The notes: generated by a model not told the origin, from the sequence alone. A stretch of DNA of 13,087 nucleotides from Pseudonocardia sp. (GCA_030453005.1 JAKDLE010000019.1:1-13087), one strand, 5' to 3'; positions 1-7,644 are shown, counted from the stretch's first letter. Translations and numbers: made by a program.

Positions 1-53
1 CTCTCCACATCCCCGGGCGACCGAGGTGTACCCAGCCGGGAAGTGGGCACCAG

Positions 54-59
54 TAGGCT
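54..59 (+). promoter_or_regulatory. Possible -10 element for the mrp operon
   Basis: The hexamer TAGGCT fits the actinobacterial TANNNT -10 pattern and lies about 130 bases before the mrpA start. No convincing -35 is visible 16-19 bases upstream. If used, it would leave a leader of about 120 bases, in which I see no clear riboswitch. The stretch from 1 to 187 holds no gene I can support. A single hexamer match is weak evidence. Confidence 0.25.
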
Positions 60-175
60 GGCAACCGGGACCGATTTGTCCGCTCGGCGTCAGGCGGCCG
101 TGGTGCGGGCGCTCTCGCCTCGAGTGATGACCAACGCGACCGGGTCTCCCCGCCGGCCGCGCCCGTGCGCCGGAG

Positions 176-184
176 AGGAGGTGA
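176..184 (+). promoter_or_regulatory. Strong Shine-Dalgarno deciding the mrpA start
   Basis: AGGAGGTGA matches the anti-Shine-Dalgarno of 16S rRNA over nine bases. It sits six bases (counted from AGGAGG) before GTG at 188. This fixes the mrpA start. The ATG at 184 overlaps the ribosome binding site and is in another frame, so it cannot be the start. Confidence 0.85.
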
Positions 185-187
185 TGC

Positions 188-2575
188 GTGCTCGCACTCG
201 TCGTCGCCCATCTCGCGGTCGCGGGACTGCTGCCGCTCGTCTCCGCCCGCCACCGCCGCGCCGCGTTCGCCGTGGCGGCGGTGCTGCCCGCCGTCACGCT
301 GGCCTGGGCGCTCGGCCACGCCGGTGCGGCGCTCGGGCCGGGGGTGACGAGCACGCTGGCCTGGGCGCCGGCCCTCGGTCTGCAGCTGAGCTTCCGGCTC
401 GACGCCCTCGCGCTCGCGATGGTGGTGCTGGTCTCCGGGCTGGGCGCGGTGATCCTCGTCTACAGCACCGGGTACTTCGGCGCACGCTCCGAGGAGGCCA
501 ACCGGTCCGCGGCGCTGCTGCTCACGTTCGCGGGCGTGATGCTCGGGCTCGTACTGGCCGACGACCTGCTCACCCTCTACGTGTTCTGGGAGCTCACCTC
601 CGTCACCTCCTACCTGCTGATCGGGCAGAGCGGGGAGAAGCGGGAGAGCCGCCGGGCCGCACTGCAGGCGCTGCTGGTCACGATCTTCGGCGGGCTCATG
701 ATGCTGCTGGGGTTCGTGCTGCTCGGCGAGGCCGCGGGCACCTACCGGATCTCCGAGATCGTCGCGGACCCGCCACGCGGTGCGCTCGTCACCGCGGCGC
801 TGCCGCTGATCCTGCTCGGGGCGTTCACGAAGTCCGCGCAGCTGCCGTTCCACCCGTGGCTGCCCGCCGCGATGGTGGCGCCCACGCCCGTGAGCGCCTA
901 CCTGCACGCCGCGTCGATGGTCAAGGCCGGGGTCTACCTGGTGGGGCGCCTGTCGCCCGCGTTCGCCGAGCTCGCGGTGTGGTGGGTGCCGATCGTCGTC
1001 GCCGGGATCGGCACGATGCTGATCGGCGGCTGGCGGGCGCTGGCCGAGACCGATCTCAAACGGGTGCTCGCCTTCGGCACCGTGAGCCAGCTCGGTTTCC
1101 TCATGGTGCTGCTCGGCGTGGGCGGGCGGATCGCCGCGCTCGCCGGCGTCGTGATGCTGCTCGCGCACGGGCTGTTCAAGGCGCCGCTGTTCATGATCGT
1201 CGGAGCCATCGACCACGCCACCGGTACCCGTGACCTGCGCAAGCTCTCCGGTCTGCGGACCTCCCTGCCCGGGCTCACCGTGGCGGGCGCACTCGCCGCG
1301 GCGTCGATGGCGGGTCTGCCGCCGTTCGTCGGGTTCGTCGGCAAGGAGGCGGCGTTCGAGGCGTTCTTGCATGAGGGTGGGGTCCGGGGGTGGCTGATCG
1401 CGCTCGGCCTGCTCGCAGGCTCCGTGCTCACCGCCGCGTACAGCGCGCGCTTCGTGTGGGGGGCGTTCGCGACCAAGCCCGGACGCGCCGCCACCCAGGT
1501 GCCCACGCCCGGGGCGCACACCCCCGGCGCGCTGCTCACCGGCCCGGTCTGGCTGTGCGCCGTGGCCGGGCTCGCGCTCGGCGTCGGCTACCCGACCCTC
1601 GAGGCCCTCGCCGCCTCCTACGCCGCCCAGCACCCGGCCGTTGACGCCGAGGCCGCGGCCTACCACCTCGCACTCTGGCACGGCCTCGGCCTGCCGCTGT
1701 TGTTCTCCGCGGTCGCGATCGGCGGCGGCCTCCTCCTGCACCATCTGCGGACCCGCACCACCCACCTGCACCACCGGAGCCCGCTCGGCGCCCAGCGCGG
1801 GTATGAGGCCACCCTCGAGGGCCTGGAGCGGGCGGCCGTCGGCGTCACGGGGCGGTTGCAGGTCGGCTCGCTGCCCGCGTACCTGGCCACGATCCTGGCG
1901 GTGCTCGTGCTGCTCGTCGGGCCCTCCACGCTCCTGGGCGGCACCTGGCCCAGCGGCCAGGTGCTCTACCACGAGGCCGTACAGGTACCGCTGGCCGCCG
2001 CGGTGATCGTCGCGGCGCTGGCCGTGGCGCGGGCCCGCCGCCGGTTCACCGCGGTGCTGCTCGTGGGCGTCGTCGGCTACGGCGTCGGCGGGCTGTTCGT
2101 CGTCAACGGGGCGCCGGACCTCGCGCTGGCCCAGTTCCTCGTCGAGACACTGTCGCTGGTGGCGTTCGTGTTCGTGCTGCGCAGGCTGCCCGCGAACTTC
2201 ACCGAGCAGCCCTCGCTGCGCCGGGCGCAGCTGTTCAAGGCGGCGCTCGCCACGGTCGGCGGCATCGTCGTGGCCGGGGTCGCCGTGGTGCTCTCCGGTG
2301 CGCGGGTCGGCCCCGCCTCGGCCGCCGACGGCTTCATCGCACTCGCCCCCGACGAGGCGGGCGCCAAGAACATCATCTCCGCGATCCTTGTCGACTTCCG
2401 CGCCCTGGACACCGTCGGCGAGATCGGTGTGCTGTTCGTGGCGGCCGCCGGAGTGGCGAGCCTCGTGCTGGCCACCCGCTACGACCGGCGCGGCGGCGAG
2501 GACGGGCGCGGGGGCCGCACCCCGATGGAGAGCGGACAGGGCAGCCCGCGCCACGAGGAGGACGTGCTCGGATGA
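188..2575 (+). CDS. mrpA: Mrp Na+/H+ antiporter subunit A
   Basis: Largest subunit (795 aa) of the multisubunit Mrp cation/proton antiporter in the cytoplasmic membrane, homologous to complex I subunit NuoL. The antiporter core (about residues 1-450) carries the key charged sites: Glu135 in FWELTS, Lys215 in TKSAQLPFHPWLP, His240 and Lys246 in the following helix (LH..SMVKAG), Lys291 in LKRVLAFG, His327/Lys331 and Lys386 in GFVGKE. The C-terminus adds an MbhD/DUF4040-like part (APDLALAQFLVET, about 642-654) and an MbhE-like part (DFRALDTVGE, 736-745), as in full-length MrpA. Length is close to Bacillus MrpA (about 800 aa), and MrpB is encoded separately rather than fused. The GTG start at 188 is set by a near-perfect Shine-Dalgarno. 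The stop overlaps mrpB (ATGA). First gene of the operon; identity is firm, ion specificity is not readable. Confidence 0.95.
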   Translation: MLALVVAHLAVAGLLPLVSARHRRAAFAVAAVLPAVTLAWALGHAGAALGPGVTSTLAWAPALGLQLSFRLDALALAMVVLVSGLGAVILVYSTGYFGARSEEANRSAALLLTFAGVMLGLVLADDLLTLYVFWELTSVTSYLLIGQSGEKRESRRAALQALLVTIFGGLMMLLGFVLLGEAAGTYRISEIVADPPRGALVTAALPLILLGAFTKSAQLPFHPWLPAAMVAPTPVSAYLHAASMVKAGVYLVGRLSPAFAELAVWWVPIVVAGIGTMLIGGWRALAETDLKRVLAFGTVSQLGFLMVLLGVGGRIAALAGVVMLLAHGLFKAPLFMIVGAIDHATGTRDLRKLSGLRTSLPGLTVAGALAAASMAGLPPFVGFVGKEAAFEAFLHEGGVRGWLIALGLLAGSVLTAAYSARFVWGAFATKPGRAATQVPTPGAHTPGALLTGPVWLCAVAGLALGVGYPTLEALAASYAAQHPAVDAEAAAYHLALWHGLGLPLLFSAVAIGGGLLLHHLRTRTTHLHHRSPLGAQRGYEATLEGLERAAVGVTGRLQVGSLPAYLATILAVLVLLVGPSTLLGGTWPSGQVLYHEAVQVPLAAAVIVAALAVARARRRFTAVLLVGVVGYGVGGLFVVNGAPDLALAQFLVETLSLVAFVFVLRRLPANFTEQPSLRRAQLFKAALATVGGIVVAGVAVVLSGARVGPASAADGFIALAPDEAGAKNIISAILVDFRALDTVGEIGVLFVAAAGVASLVLATRYDRRGGEDGRGGRTPMESGQGSPRHEEDVLG

Positions 2576-3117
2576 CGGCCGGACAGCGCGACGAGCAGGT
2601 GCCCTTCGACGAGTGGGACGTCCCACGCCAGGGCTGGTGGCTGTCGGGGGAGTGCCGCGACTCCTACAGTCGGACGCTGCTGCTGGAGATCGCCACGCGC
2701 ACGCTGTTCCCGACGATGCTGGTGTTCTCGCTGTACCTGCTGCTGGTGGGGCACTACTCGCCCGGTGGCGGGTTCTCCGGCGGCCTGGTGGCGGGGCTGG
2801 CGTTCGTGCTGCGCTACATGGCGGGGGGCGCCGTCGGGCTCGGCGCCGTCGTCACCCTCCGCTCACCGGTCCTCCTCGGGTCCGGTCTGATGATCGCCGT
2901 GCTGACGGGCCTGGCCCCGTTGCTCGTCGGCGCCCCCGCGCTGTCGAGTGCCTACCTCAGCGTCGAGCTGCCCCTGGTCGGCACGGTCTCCTCCCAGACG
3001 AGCCTGCTGCTCGACGTCGGGGTCTACCTGCTGATCGTCGGGGCGGTGCTGGACCTGCTGCGCTCGCTCGGCGGCGGAATCGAACGCGACATGCAGGACG
3101 CGGGTGAGCGGCCGTGA
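2572..3117 (+). CDS. mrpB: Mrp Na+/H+ antiporter subunit B
   Basis: MrpB/MnhB subunit, 181 aa, a small membrane protein needed for assembly and activity of the Mrp complex. The family signature LLVGHYSPGGGFSGGLVAGLAFVLRYMAGG begins near residue 57 and is followed by three further hydrophobic segments. The first 40 or so residues are hydrophilic and charged (GQRDEQVPFDEWDVPRQG), making this longer than Bacillus MrpB (about 140 aa). That extension should lie outside the membrane and I cannot assign it a role. The ATG overlaps the mrpA stop, and AGGAGG at 2556-2561 lies ten bases upstream, so translational coupling to mrpA is likely. The stop overlaps mrpC (GTGA). Confidence 0.92.
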   Translation: MTAGQRDEQVPFDEWDVPRQGWWLSGECRDSYSRTLLLEIATRTLFPTMLVFSLYLLLVGHYSPGGGFSGGLVAGLAFVLRYMAGGAVGLGAVVTLRSPVLLGSGLMIAVLTGLAPLLVGAPALSSAYLSVELPLVGTVSSQTSLLLDVGVYLLIVGAVLDLLRSLGGGIERDMQDAGERP

Positions 3118-3554
3118 TCACCGTCAACGCGACCATGGCACTGACGATCGCCGTGCTGTTCGCCACCGGCTTCTACCTGCTGCTGCAGCGCTCCCTGATG
3201 CGCGTGCTCATCGGCGTCGTCGTACTGGGGCACGGCACCAACCTGCTGCTCCAGCTCGCGGGAGGCCCGCCCGCGGCTCCCCCGATCCTGGGTACCGTGC
3301 CCGCCGAGGCGATCGGCGACCCCCTGCCGCAGGCCCTCGCCCTCACGGCCGTGGTCATCACGTTCGCGCTCACCACGTTCCTGCTGGCCCTGGGTTACCG
3401 CGCGTTCGTCCTGGTCGGGCACGACGAGGTGCAGGACGACATCGAGGACCGCCGCATCGGCACCCAGTCGCTGCCCACGGCCTCCCTGGCCGATCCCGAC
3501 GACGAGGTCGACGAGGCGGCGGACGACGACGTCGAGTCGCAGGCGGGCCGATGA
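3114..3554 (+). CDS. mrpC: Mrp Na+/H+ antiporter subunit C
   Basis: MrpC/MnhC subunit, 146 aa, the counterpart of complex I NuoK. Three hydrophobic segments are visible: about 6-24 (LTIAVLFATGFYLLLQ), 30-49 (VLIGVVVLGHGTNLLLQLA) and 77-100 (LALTAVVITFALTTFLLALG). The motif ..GH..NLL.. and the TAVVI.FA helix are typical. The last 45 residues form an unusually acidic hydrophilic tail rich in Asp and Glu (for example DPDDEVDEAADDDVE), expected in the cytoplasm. GTG overlaps the mrpB stop by four bases, and the mrpD ATG overlaps its stop the same way. Confidence 0.93.
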   Translation: MITVNATMALTIAVLFATGFYLLLQRSLMRVLIGVVVLGHGTNLLLQLAGGPPAAPPILGTVPAEAIGDPLPQALALTAVVITFALTTFLLALGYRAFVLVGHDEVQDDIEDRRIGTQSLPTASLADPDDEVDEAADDDVESQAGR

Positions 3555-5089
3555 CGCCGGACGTGGCGTTGATCGTCCCGTTGCCGGTGCTGCTGCCCCT
3601 GCTGGGCGCCACGGTCACCGTGGTCGGCAGTCGCTCACCCGCGCTGCAGCGGGTCGTCGGCATCGTCACGTTGACCTCGGTGGCGGTGCTCGCCGGGGTG
3701 CTGCTGGTCGTCGCCGACCGGCGCGGGCCGGTGGTGGCGCAGCTCGGTGGCTGGGCGCCGCCCGTCGGCATCGCGCTGGTGGCCGACCGGCTCTCGGCGC
3801 TGCTGCTGCTCGTCTCCACCCTCGTGACGCTGGCGGTGCTCGTCTACGCCATCGACCAGCGCATCGCCGACTACGGCCGCGGCACCGCGAGCACCACGTT
3901 CCATCCGATGTACCTGATGCTCTCGGCGGGGGTGTCGCTGGCCTACCTCACGGGTGACCTGTTCACCCTGTTCGTGGCGTTCGAGCTGATGCTCACCGCG
4001 TCCTACGTGCTGATCACGCGGCGCACCAGTGCGTCGAAGATCCGGGCCGGGATGACATACGTGACGGTCAGCCTGCTGTCGTCGCTGCTGTTCCTCACGG
4101 CCATCGCGCTGGTGTACGCGGCCACCGGCACGGTGAACCTCGCCGACCTCGCCGGGCGGATCGCGCTGCTCCCGGCGGGTCTGGAGACGGTGCTGGGGCT
4201 GATGCTGCTGGTCGTGTTCGGGATCAAGGCCGCGATGGTGCCGCTGCACCTGTGGCTGCCCGACAGCTATCCCAACGCGCCCGGCCCGGTGGCCGCACTG
4301 TTCGCGGGCCTGCTCACCAAGGTCGGCTTCTACGCGATGCTGCGCACCCAGACCCTGCTGTTCCACCGCGACGAGCCCTGGAACCTGCTGCTGGTGCTCG
4401 CCGTGGCCACGATGCTGGTCGGGGCGCTCGGGGCGCTCGCGCAGAACGACCTCAACCGCCTCCTGTCGTTCCTGCTGGTGAGCCACATCGGGTTCATGCT
4501 GTTCGGGCTGGCGGTGTTCAACGCAGCCGGGGTGTCGGGTGCGGCGCTGTACGCGGCCCACCACATCACCGTGCTGGCCACGCTGTTCCTGATCAGCGGT
4601 CTGATCACCCGGCGCACCGGCACCGTGGCCCTGGATCAGATGGGTGGGCTGCTGCGCACCGCGCCCGCACTGGCCGTGCTCTACGCGATCGCCGCGCTCA
4701 CCCTCGCCGGGGTGCCGCCGACGGCCGGGTTCGTCGCGAAGCTGGCGCTGCTGCAGTCAGGCGTCGCGGTCGGGCCGTGGCCCACGATCGTCGCCGGTGT
4801 GGTGGTCGTCGCGAGCCTGCTCACCCTCTACGCGCTGGCCCGGGTGTGGGTCCGGGTGTTCTGGGGCGAGGCCGTGGCACCGCTGCTCGACGACGACCCG
4901 GACGACGAGGTGGTGGTCGGCACGGCCAACACCCCGGCAGCCATGTACGCGGCCACGGGCGGGCTGGTGGCCGTCAGCCTGGCGATCGCGGTGTTCGCGG
5001 GCCCGCTCTCGGCCGTCACCGGACGCGCGGGTGTGGACCTGCTCGAACGCGAGCCCTACCTCGTCGCGGTGCTGGGAGCGCAGTCGTGA
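3551..5089 (+). CDS. mrpD: Mrp Na+/H+ antiporter subunit D
   Basis: MrpD/MnhD, 512 aa, the second large antiporter-like subunit (NuoM/NuoN-related). Key residues in view are Glu145 in FVAFELMLTASY, Lys226 in GIKAAMVPLHLWLPDSYPNAP, Lys257 in GLLTKVGFYAML, and the LNRLLSFLLVSHIGFM stretch equivalent to the later lysine helix. About 14 hydrophobic segments fit the family. The same frame is open further upstream (from 3104) across mrpC, but that part is Arg/His-rich nonsense. The ATG at 3551 overlaps the mrpC stop (ATGA) and begins a normal hydrophobic N-terminus (VALIVPLPVLLPLLGA). A short acidic cytoplasmic loop (LLDDDPDDEVVVG) precedes the last helix. The junction to mrpE is unusual (see the repeat at 5074-5131). 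Confidence 0.94.
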   Translation: MTPDVALIVPLPVLLPLLGATVTVVGSRSPALQRVVGIVTLTSVAVLAGVLLVVADRRGPVVAQLGGWAPPVGIALVADRLSALLLLVSTLVTLAVLVYAIDQRIADYGRGTASTTFHPMYLMLSAGVSLAYLTGDLFTLFVAFELMLTASYVLITRRTSASKIRAGMTYVTVSLLSSLLFLTAIALVYAATGTVNLADLAGRIALLPAGLETVLGLMLLVVFGIKAAMVPLHLWLPDSYPNAPGPVAALFAGLLTKVGFYAMLRTQTLLFHRDEPWNLLLVLAVATMLVGALGALAQNDLNRLLSFLLVSHIGFMLFGLAVFNAAGVSGAALYAAHHITVLATLFLISGLITRRTGTVALDQMGGLLRTAPALAVLYAIAALTLAGVPPTAGFVAKLALLQSGVAVGPWPTIVAGVVVVASLLTLYALARVWVRVFWGEAVAPLLDDDPDDEVVVGTANTPAAMYAATGGLVAVSLAIAVFAGPLSAVTGRAGVDLLEREPYLVAVLGAQS

Positions 5090-5131
5090 CCGCCGACGCA
5101 CTCTCCCTCGCGGAGGCGCAGTCGTGACCGC
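5074..5131 (+). repeat. Duplicated start region between mrpD and mrpE
   Basis: Two copies of a ribosome-binding and start segment lie 38 bases apart. GGGAG plus CGCAGTCGTGACCGC is at 5074-5093, and GGAGG plus CGCAGTCGTGACCGC is at 5112-5131; the exact 16-base match GCGCAGTCGTGACCGC is at 5078-5093 and 5116-5131. Each copy has a purine-rich Shine-Dalgarno seven bases before GTG. The first GTG (5086) overlaps the mrpD stop and the second (5124) is the mrpE start. The remaining 18 bases of the 38-base interval do not resemble the bases after the second copy. Confidence 0.75.
5086..5127 (+). CDS. Possible 13-codon bridging frame between mrpD and mrpE
   Basis: A mini reading frame starts at GTG 5086, four bases overlapping the mrpD stop, and encodes VTADALSLAEAQS. 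It ends at TGA 5125-5127, overlapping the mrpE GTG by four bases. It has its own Shine-Dalgarno-like GGGAG at 5074-5078. It may only pass ribosomes from mrpD to mrpE, keeping the coupling seen at every other junction of the operon, or may be an accident of the duplication. No function is claimed for the peptide. Confidence 0.3.
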   Translation: MTADALSLAEAQS

Positions 5132-5681
5132 GTCGGCACCGCGTGTCGCGCGCTGGCTCAGCGTGCTGTGGCTCGCGGTCGTGTGGGTGCTGCTGTGGGG
5201 CTCGTTCACGCTGCTCACGATCCTGGGCGGGGTGCTCGTGGGGGTAGCGGTGACGGCCCTGTTCCGGACCGCGACGCCCCCTAACCCCCTGCCGCTGCGA
5301 CCGGTGCGACTACTCGCCCTGCTGGGTTTCGTCGCCCGCGACCTCGTCGTCTCCTCCTACGGCGTCAGCTTCCAGACCCTGCGGTACGGCCCCCGCGCCC
5401 GCGGCGCGATCCTGGAGCTGCCGTTGCTGACCAGCTCGGACCGGGTCGTCGCGGTGATCGCCGGCGCCTACACGCTCTCGCCGGGCACCATCGTGCTGCA
5501 GATCGACCACGTCTCCGGGCTCTGGTACATCTACGTCCTCGGGCCCCGGGACGCGAGGCAGATCGAGGAGGCGCGCACCTCTGCTCTGGAGATGCAGCGC
5601 CGGGTGCTCTCGGCGTTCGGCACGCCCGACGAGATCGCGGAGGCGCGGAGAATGCTGCTGGGACGCCGAGGAGCGCCATGA
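5124..5681 (+). CDS. mrpE: Mrp Na+/H+ antiporter subunit E
   Basis: MrpE/MnhE subunit, 185 aa, a peripheral membrane subunit of the antiporter. After a short N-terminus, hydrophobic helices span about 9-30 (LSVLWLAVVWVLLWGSF) and 31-48 (LLTILGGVLVGVAVTALF). Family features follow: FVARDLVVSSYGV, ILELPL.TSSDRVVAVIAGAYTLSPGT (the usual LTPGT region) and WYIYVL. The start is GTG 5124, with GGAGG seven bases upstream; the open frame upstream of it lies within mrpD and is not MrpE-like. It does not overlap mrpD, alone among the mrp genes, because of the duplicated start region. The C-terminal 30 residues are charged and helical. The stop overlaps mrpF (ATGA). Confidence 0.92.
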   Translation: MTASAPRVARWLSVLWLAVVWVLLWGSFTLLTILGGVLVGVAVTALFRTATPPNPLPLRPVRLLALLGFVARDLVVSSYGVSFQTLRYGPRARGAILELPLLTSSDRVVAVIAGAYTLSPGTIVLQIDHVSGLWYIYVLGPRDARQIEEARTSALEMQRRVLSAFGTPDEIAEARRMLLGRRGAP

Positions 5682-5944
5682 ACGCCGTCTTCGGGATCGT
5701 GCTCGTGATGCTGCTGGTCTCCGGTCTGCTGACGCTCGTCCGCCTGTTCCGCGGCCCCCACACCCTCGACCGGATCGCCGCGCTCGACGTGTTCGTCGTG
5801 CTGATCGTGGCCGCCACCGCCGTGTACGTGGCCTACTACCGCGACACCGCCAACATCGCGCTGCTGGTGGCGTTCTCGCTGGTGGCGTTCGTCGGGTCGG
5901 CCTCCGCGGCCCGGCTGACCGAGCGCCGGGAGCGGCACCGGTGA
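5678..5944 (+). CDS. mrpF: Mrp Na+/H+ antiporter subunit F
   Basis: MrpF/MnhF subunit, 88 aa, three transmembrane segments at about 2-21, 34-54 and 61-78. It has the family motif RGPHTLDRIAALD (residues 25-37), with Asp31 and Asp37 at the conserved positions at the start of the second helix. The ATG overlaps the mrpE stop, and GAGGAG at 5668-5673 lies four bases upstream. The stop overlaps mrpG (GTGA). Length is normal for the family. Confidence 0.93.
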   Translation: MNAVFGIVLVMLLVSGLLTLVRLFRGPHTLDRIAALDVFVVLIVAATAVYVAYYRDTANIALLVAFSLVAFVGSASAARLTERRERHR

Positions 5945-6306
5945 CGCGGGTCGTGCTCGACGGCGCCGCCGCGGTGCTGCTGCTCGTCGGTGCGCTGCAG
6001 TGCCTCCTCGGCGGGCTGGGCGTGCTGCGCCTGCCCAGTCTCCTGTCGCGGATGCAGGCCGCCACCAAGCCGCAGACCCTCGGGCTCCTGCTGATCCTGG
6101 CCGGCGCGGCGCTGCGGCTCCCGCTCGACAGCGCCGTCACGCTGCTGCTCGTCGCGGTCTTCCAGGTGATCACCGCACCGGTGCTCTCACAGCTGCTGTC
6201 CCGGTCGGCCTACCGGAGTGGGGCCGTGCACCCGGAGATCCTCGCCGCCGACGAGCTCGCCGACCGCATGCCGCGCGAGGGTCCCGAACCGCCGCAGGCT
6301 CCCTGA
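5941..6306 (+). CDS. mrpG: Mrp Na+/H+ antiporter subunit G
   Basis: MrpG/MnhG subunit, 121 aa, the last gene of the operon. Three hydrophobic segments occur at about 5-24, 41-58 and 62-84. The family motif [25 protein letters not shown] spans about residues 21-45, including the typical LRxP, Arg and TLG positions. GTG 5941 overlaps the mrpF stop, with GGGAG at 5928-5932 eight bases upstream. The C-terminal 25 residues are hydrophilic and Pro/Glu-rich. No terminator-like hairpin is visible in the 26 bases before the next gene, so read-through is possible. Confidence 0.92.
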   Translation: MTRVVLDGAAAVLLLVGALQCLLGGLGVLRLPSLLSRMQAATKPQTLGLLLILAGAALRLPLDSAVTLLLVAVFQVITAPVLSQLLSRSAYRSGAVHPEILAADELADRMPREGPEPPQAP

Positions 6307-6320
6307 AACCGCCCACGTCC

Positions 6321-6326
6321 TAAGCT
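6321..6326 (+). promoter_or_regulatory. -10 element for a leaderless gamma-CA-like mRNA
   Basis: TAAGCT fits TANNNT and ends six bases before GTG 6333. That is the spacing expected if transcription starts at the start codon itself. There is no Shine-Dalgarno before this GTG, which supports a leaderless message. No -35 consensus is visible. Confidence 0.5.
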
Positions 6327-6332
6327 CGGCCC

Positions 6333-6854
6333 GTGCCTGTCTACGCCCTCGGCGACATCGAGCCCGACATCCATCCCGACGCCTACGTCCACCCGGACGC
6401 CGTGGTGATCGGCCACGTGACCATCGGCGCCGAGGCGTCGGTGTGGCCCACCGCCGTGCTGCGCGGCGACGACGGGCACATCGTGGTGGGTGCGCGAACC
6501 AGTGTCCAGGACGGGTCGATCATCCACTGCACCGCCACCCAGCCGACGATCGTCGGCGAGGGGGTGACGGTGGGGCACAACGTGCACATCGAGGGCGCCA
6601 CCATCGGCGACGGAGCGTTGATCTCGTCGGGTTCGGTGGTGCTCAACGGGTCCTCGGTCGGCGCGGGTGCCGTCGTCGCGGCAGGCGCGGTGGTCTCGCC
6701 CGACGCGCGGATCCCGCCGCGGGCGATGGCGCTGGGCATCCCGGCCCGCGTGCGGGAGGGCTACGAGGTGCCCGAGGGCGCGTTCGCCTACGCGGTGGCG
6801 TCCTACATCCAGCGTGGGAAGCGCTTCCGCGCCGAGCTGCGGCGGCTGTCGTAG
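6333..6854 (+). CDS. Gamma-carbonic-anhydrase-like hexapeptide-repeat protein
   Basis: 173 aa left-handed beta-helix protein of the YrdA/CaiE/gamma-carbonic-anhydrase group. Hexapeptide repeats run from about residue 14 to 125 (for example [30 protein letters not shown]), followed by the usual C-terminal helix. Aligned to Methanosarcina Cam, Arg44, Asp46, Gln59, His65 and His82 match the conserved arginine, aspartate, glutamine and first two zinc ligands. The third ligand position (Cam His122) is Glu87, in NVHIEGA instead of the usual HGC. A nearby His85 might substitute. Carbonic anhydrase activity is therefore doubtful; other small-molecule binding or a structural role is possible. The GTG start is preceded by a -10 box, not a ribosome binding site. 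It lies 26 bases after mrpG and shares one base with ung. Confidence 0.85.
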   Translation: MPVYALGDIEPDIHPDAYVHPDAVVIGHVTIGAEASVWPTAVLRGDDGHIVVGARTSVQDGSIIHCTATQPTIVGEGVTVGHNVHIEGATIGDGALISSGSVVLNGSSVGAGAVVAAGAVVSPDARIPPRAMALGIPARVREGYEVPEGAFAYAVASYIQRGKRFRAELRRLS

Positions 6855-7561
6855 TGGCCTCCGCCGAGGAACGAGGCGGCCCCGGGCCGAGACCGCTCAG
6901 CGAGGTCGTCGAGGCCGGGTGGGCGCGGGCGCTGGAGCCGGTCGCACCGGTGATCGCCGACATGGGGGGGTTCCTCCGCGCCGAGATGGGTGCCGGGCGC
7001 CGCTACCTGCCCGCCGGGGCGAACGTGCTGCGCGCGTTCAGCCGGCCCTTCGATGCGGTGCGGGTGCTCGTCGTCGGCCAGGACCCGTACCCGACACCGG
7101 GACACGCGATCGGGCTGTCGTTCTCCGTGGCGCCCGAGACGCGGCCGGTGCCGCGGTCGCTGGCCAACATCTTCCGGGAGTACAGCGCGGACCTGGGCCA
7201 CCCCACGCCGTCCACGGGCGACCTGACGCCGTGGGCCGAGCAGGGGGTGCTGCTGCTCAACCGCGTGCTGACCGTCGAGCCGGGCAACCCCGGCTCACAC
7301 CGCGACAAGGGCTGGGAGAAGGTCACCGAGCAGGCCATCCGCGCGCTGGTGGACCGCGACGGCGAGCCGCTGGTCGCGATCCTCTGGGGACGCGACGCCC
7401 GCAACCTCGCCCCGCTGCTGGTCGACGTGCCGCTGGTGGAGTCGGCGCACCCGAGCCCGATGAGCGCCGATCGGGGCTTCTTCGGCTCGAAGCCGTTCAG
7501 CCGGGCCAACGAGCTGCTCGCCGACCTCGGCGGCGACCCGGTGGAGTGGAAGCTGCCGTGA
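6854..7561 (+). CDS. ung: Uracil-DNA glycosylase, family 1
   Basis: 235 aa enzyme that removes uracil from DNA, the first step of base excision repair of deaminated cytosine, which matters in a GC-rich genome. Motifs are complete: GQDPYP at 75-80 with catalytic Asp77, the uracil-stacking Phe90 in [16 protein letters not shown] (127-136) with Asn136, GSHRDKGWE (147-155), LWG (177-179), and the DNA-intercalation loop HPSPMS (199-204) with His199. The last motif is usually HPSPLS; the Leu-to-Met change keeps the intercalating apolar residue. The start chosen is GTG 6854, which shares its G with the TAG stop of the upstream gene. The frame stays open further upstream but that segment overlaps other genes. 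Coupled translation is likely; no clear Shine-Dalgarno is seen. Confidence 0.95.
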   Translation: MASAEERGGPGPRPLSEVVEAGWARALEPVAPVIADMGGFLRAEMGAGRRYLPAGANVLRAFSRPFDAVRVLVVGQDPYPTPGHAIGLSFSVAPETRPVPRSLANIFREYSADLGHPTPSTGDLTPWAEQGVLLLNRVLTVEPGNPGSHRDKGWEKVTEQAIRALVDRDGEPLVAILWGRDARNLAPLLVDVPLVESAHPSPMSADRGFFGSKPFSRANELLADLGGDPVEWKLP

Positions 7562-7574
7562 GACATCTCCGACA

Positions 7575-7627
7575 CGGGCGAACGGCACTCTGAGCCAACC
7601 AGGTTAGCCCGGAGTGCCGTTCGCTCG
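7575..7627. terminator. 53-base palindrome between convergent ung and rpmB
   Basis: A near-perfect palindrome is centred on 7601. Its outer arms GCGAACGGCACTC (7578-7590) and GAGTGCCGTTCGC (7612-7624) match exactly, and pairing continues inward to AACC/GGTT and outward by three pairs. Of 26 pairs, only 7596/7606 and 7593/7609 are mismatched on the plus strand, with wobbles at 7591/7611 and 7577/7625. It lies 14 bases after the ung stop and 18 bases past the rpmB stop, so it can end both transcripts. There is no U-tract, as is common in high-GC actinobacteria. It could also be a dispersed palindromic repeat. Confidence 0.7.
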
Positions 7628-7644
7628 GTGCGTCGAAGGCTCGC

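Noticed and set aside
43..1233. A 396-codon plus-strand frame from GTG 43, overlapping the mrpA N-terminal half
   Set aside because: Its product is Arg/Ala-rich and low in complexity, in the shifted frame of a clear MrpA sequence. High GC makes such long open frames common.
3635..4564. A 309-codon minus-strand frame opposite mrpD
   Set aside because: The product is His/Gln/Arg-rich, the typical reverse complement of hydrophobic codons in mrpD.
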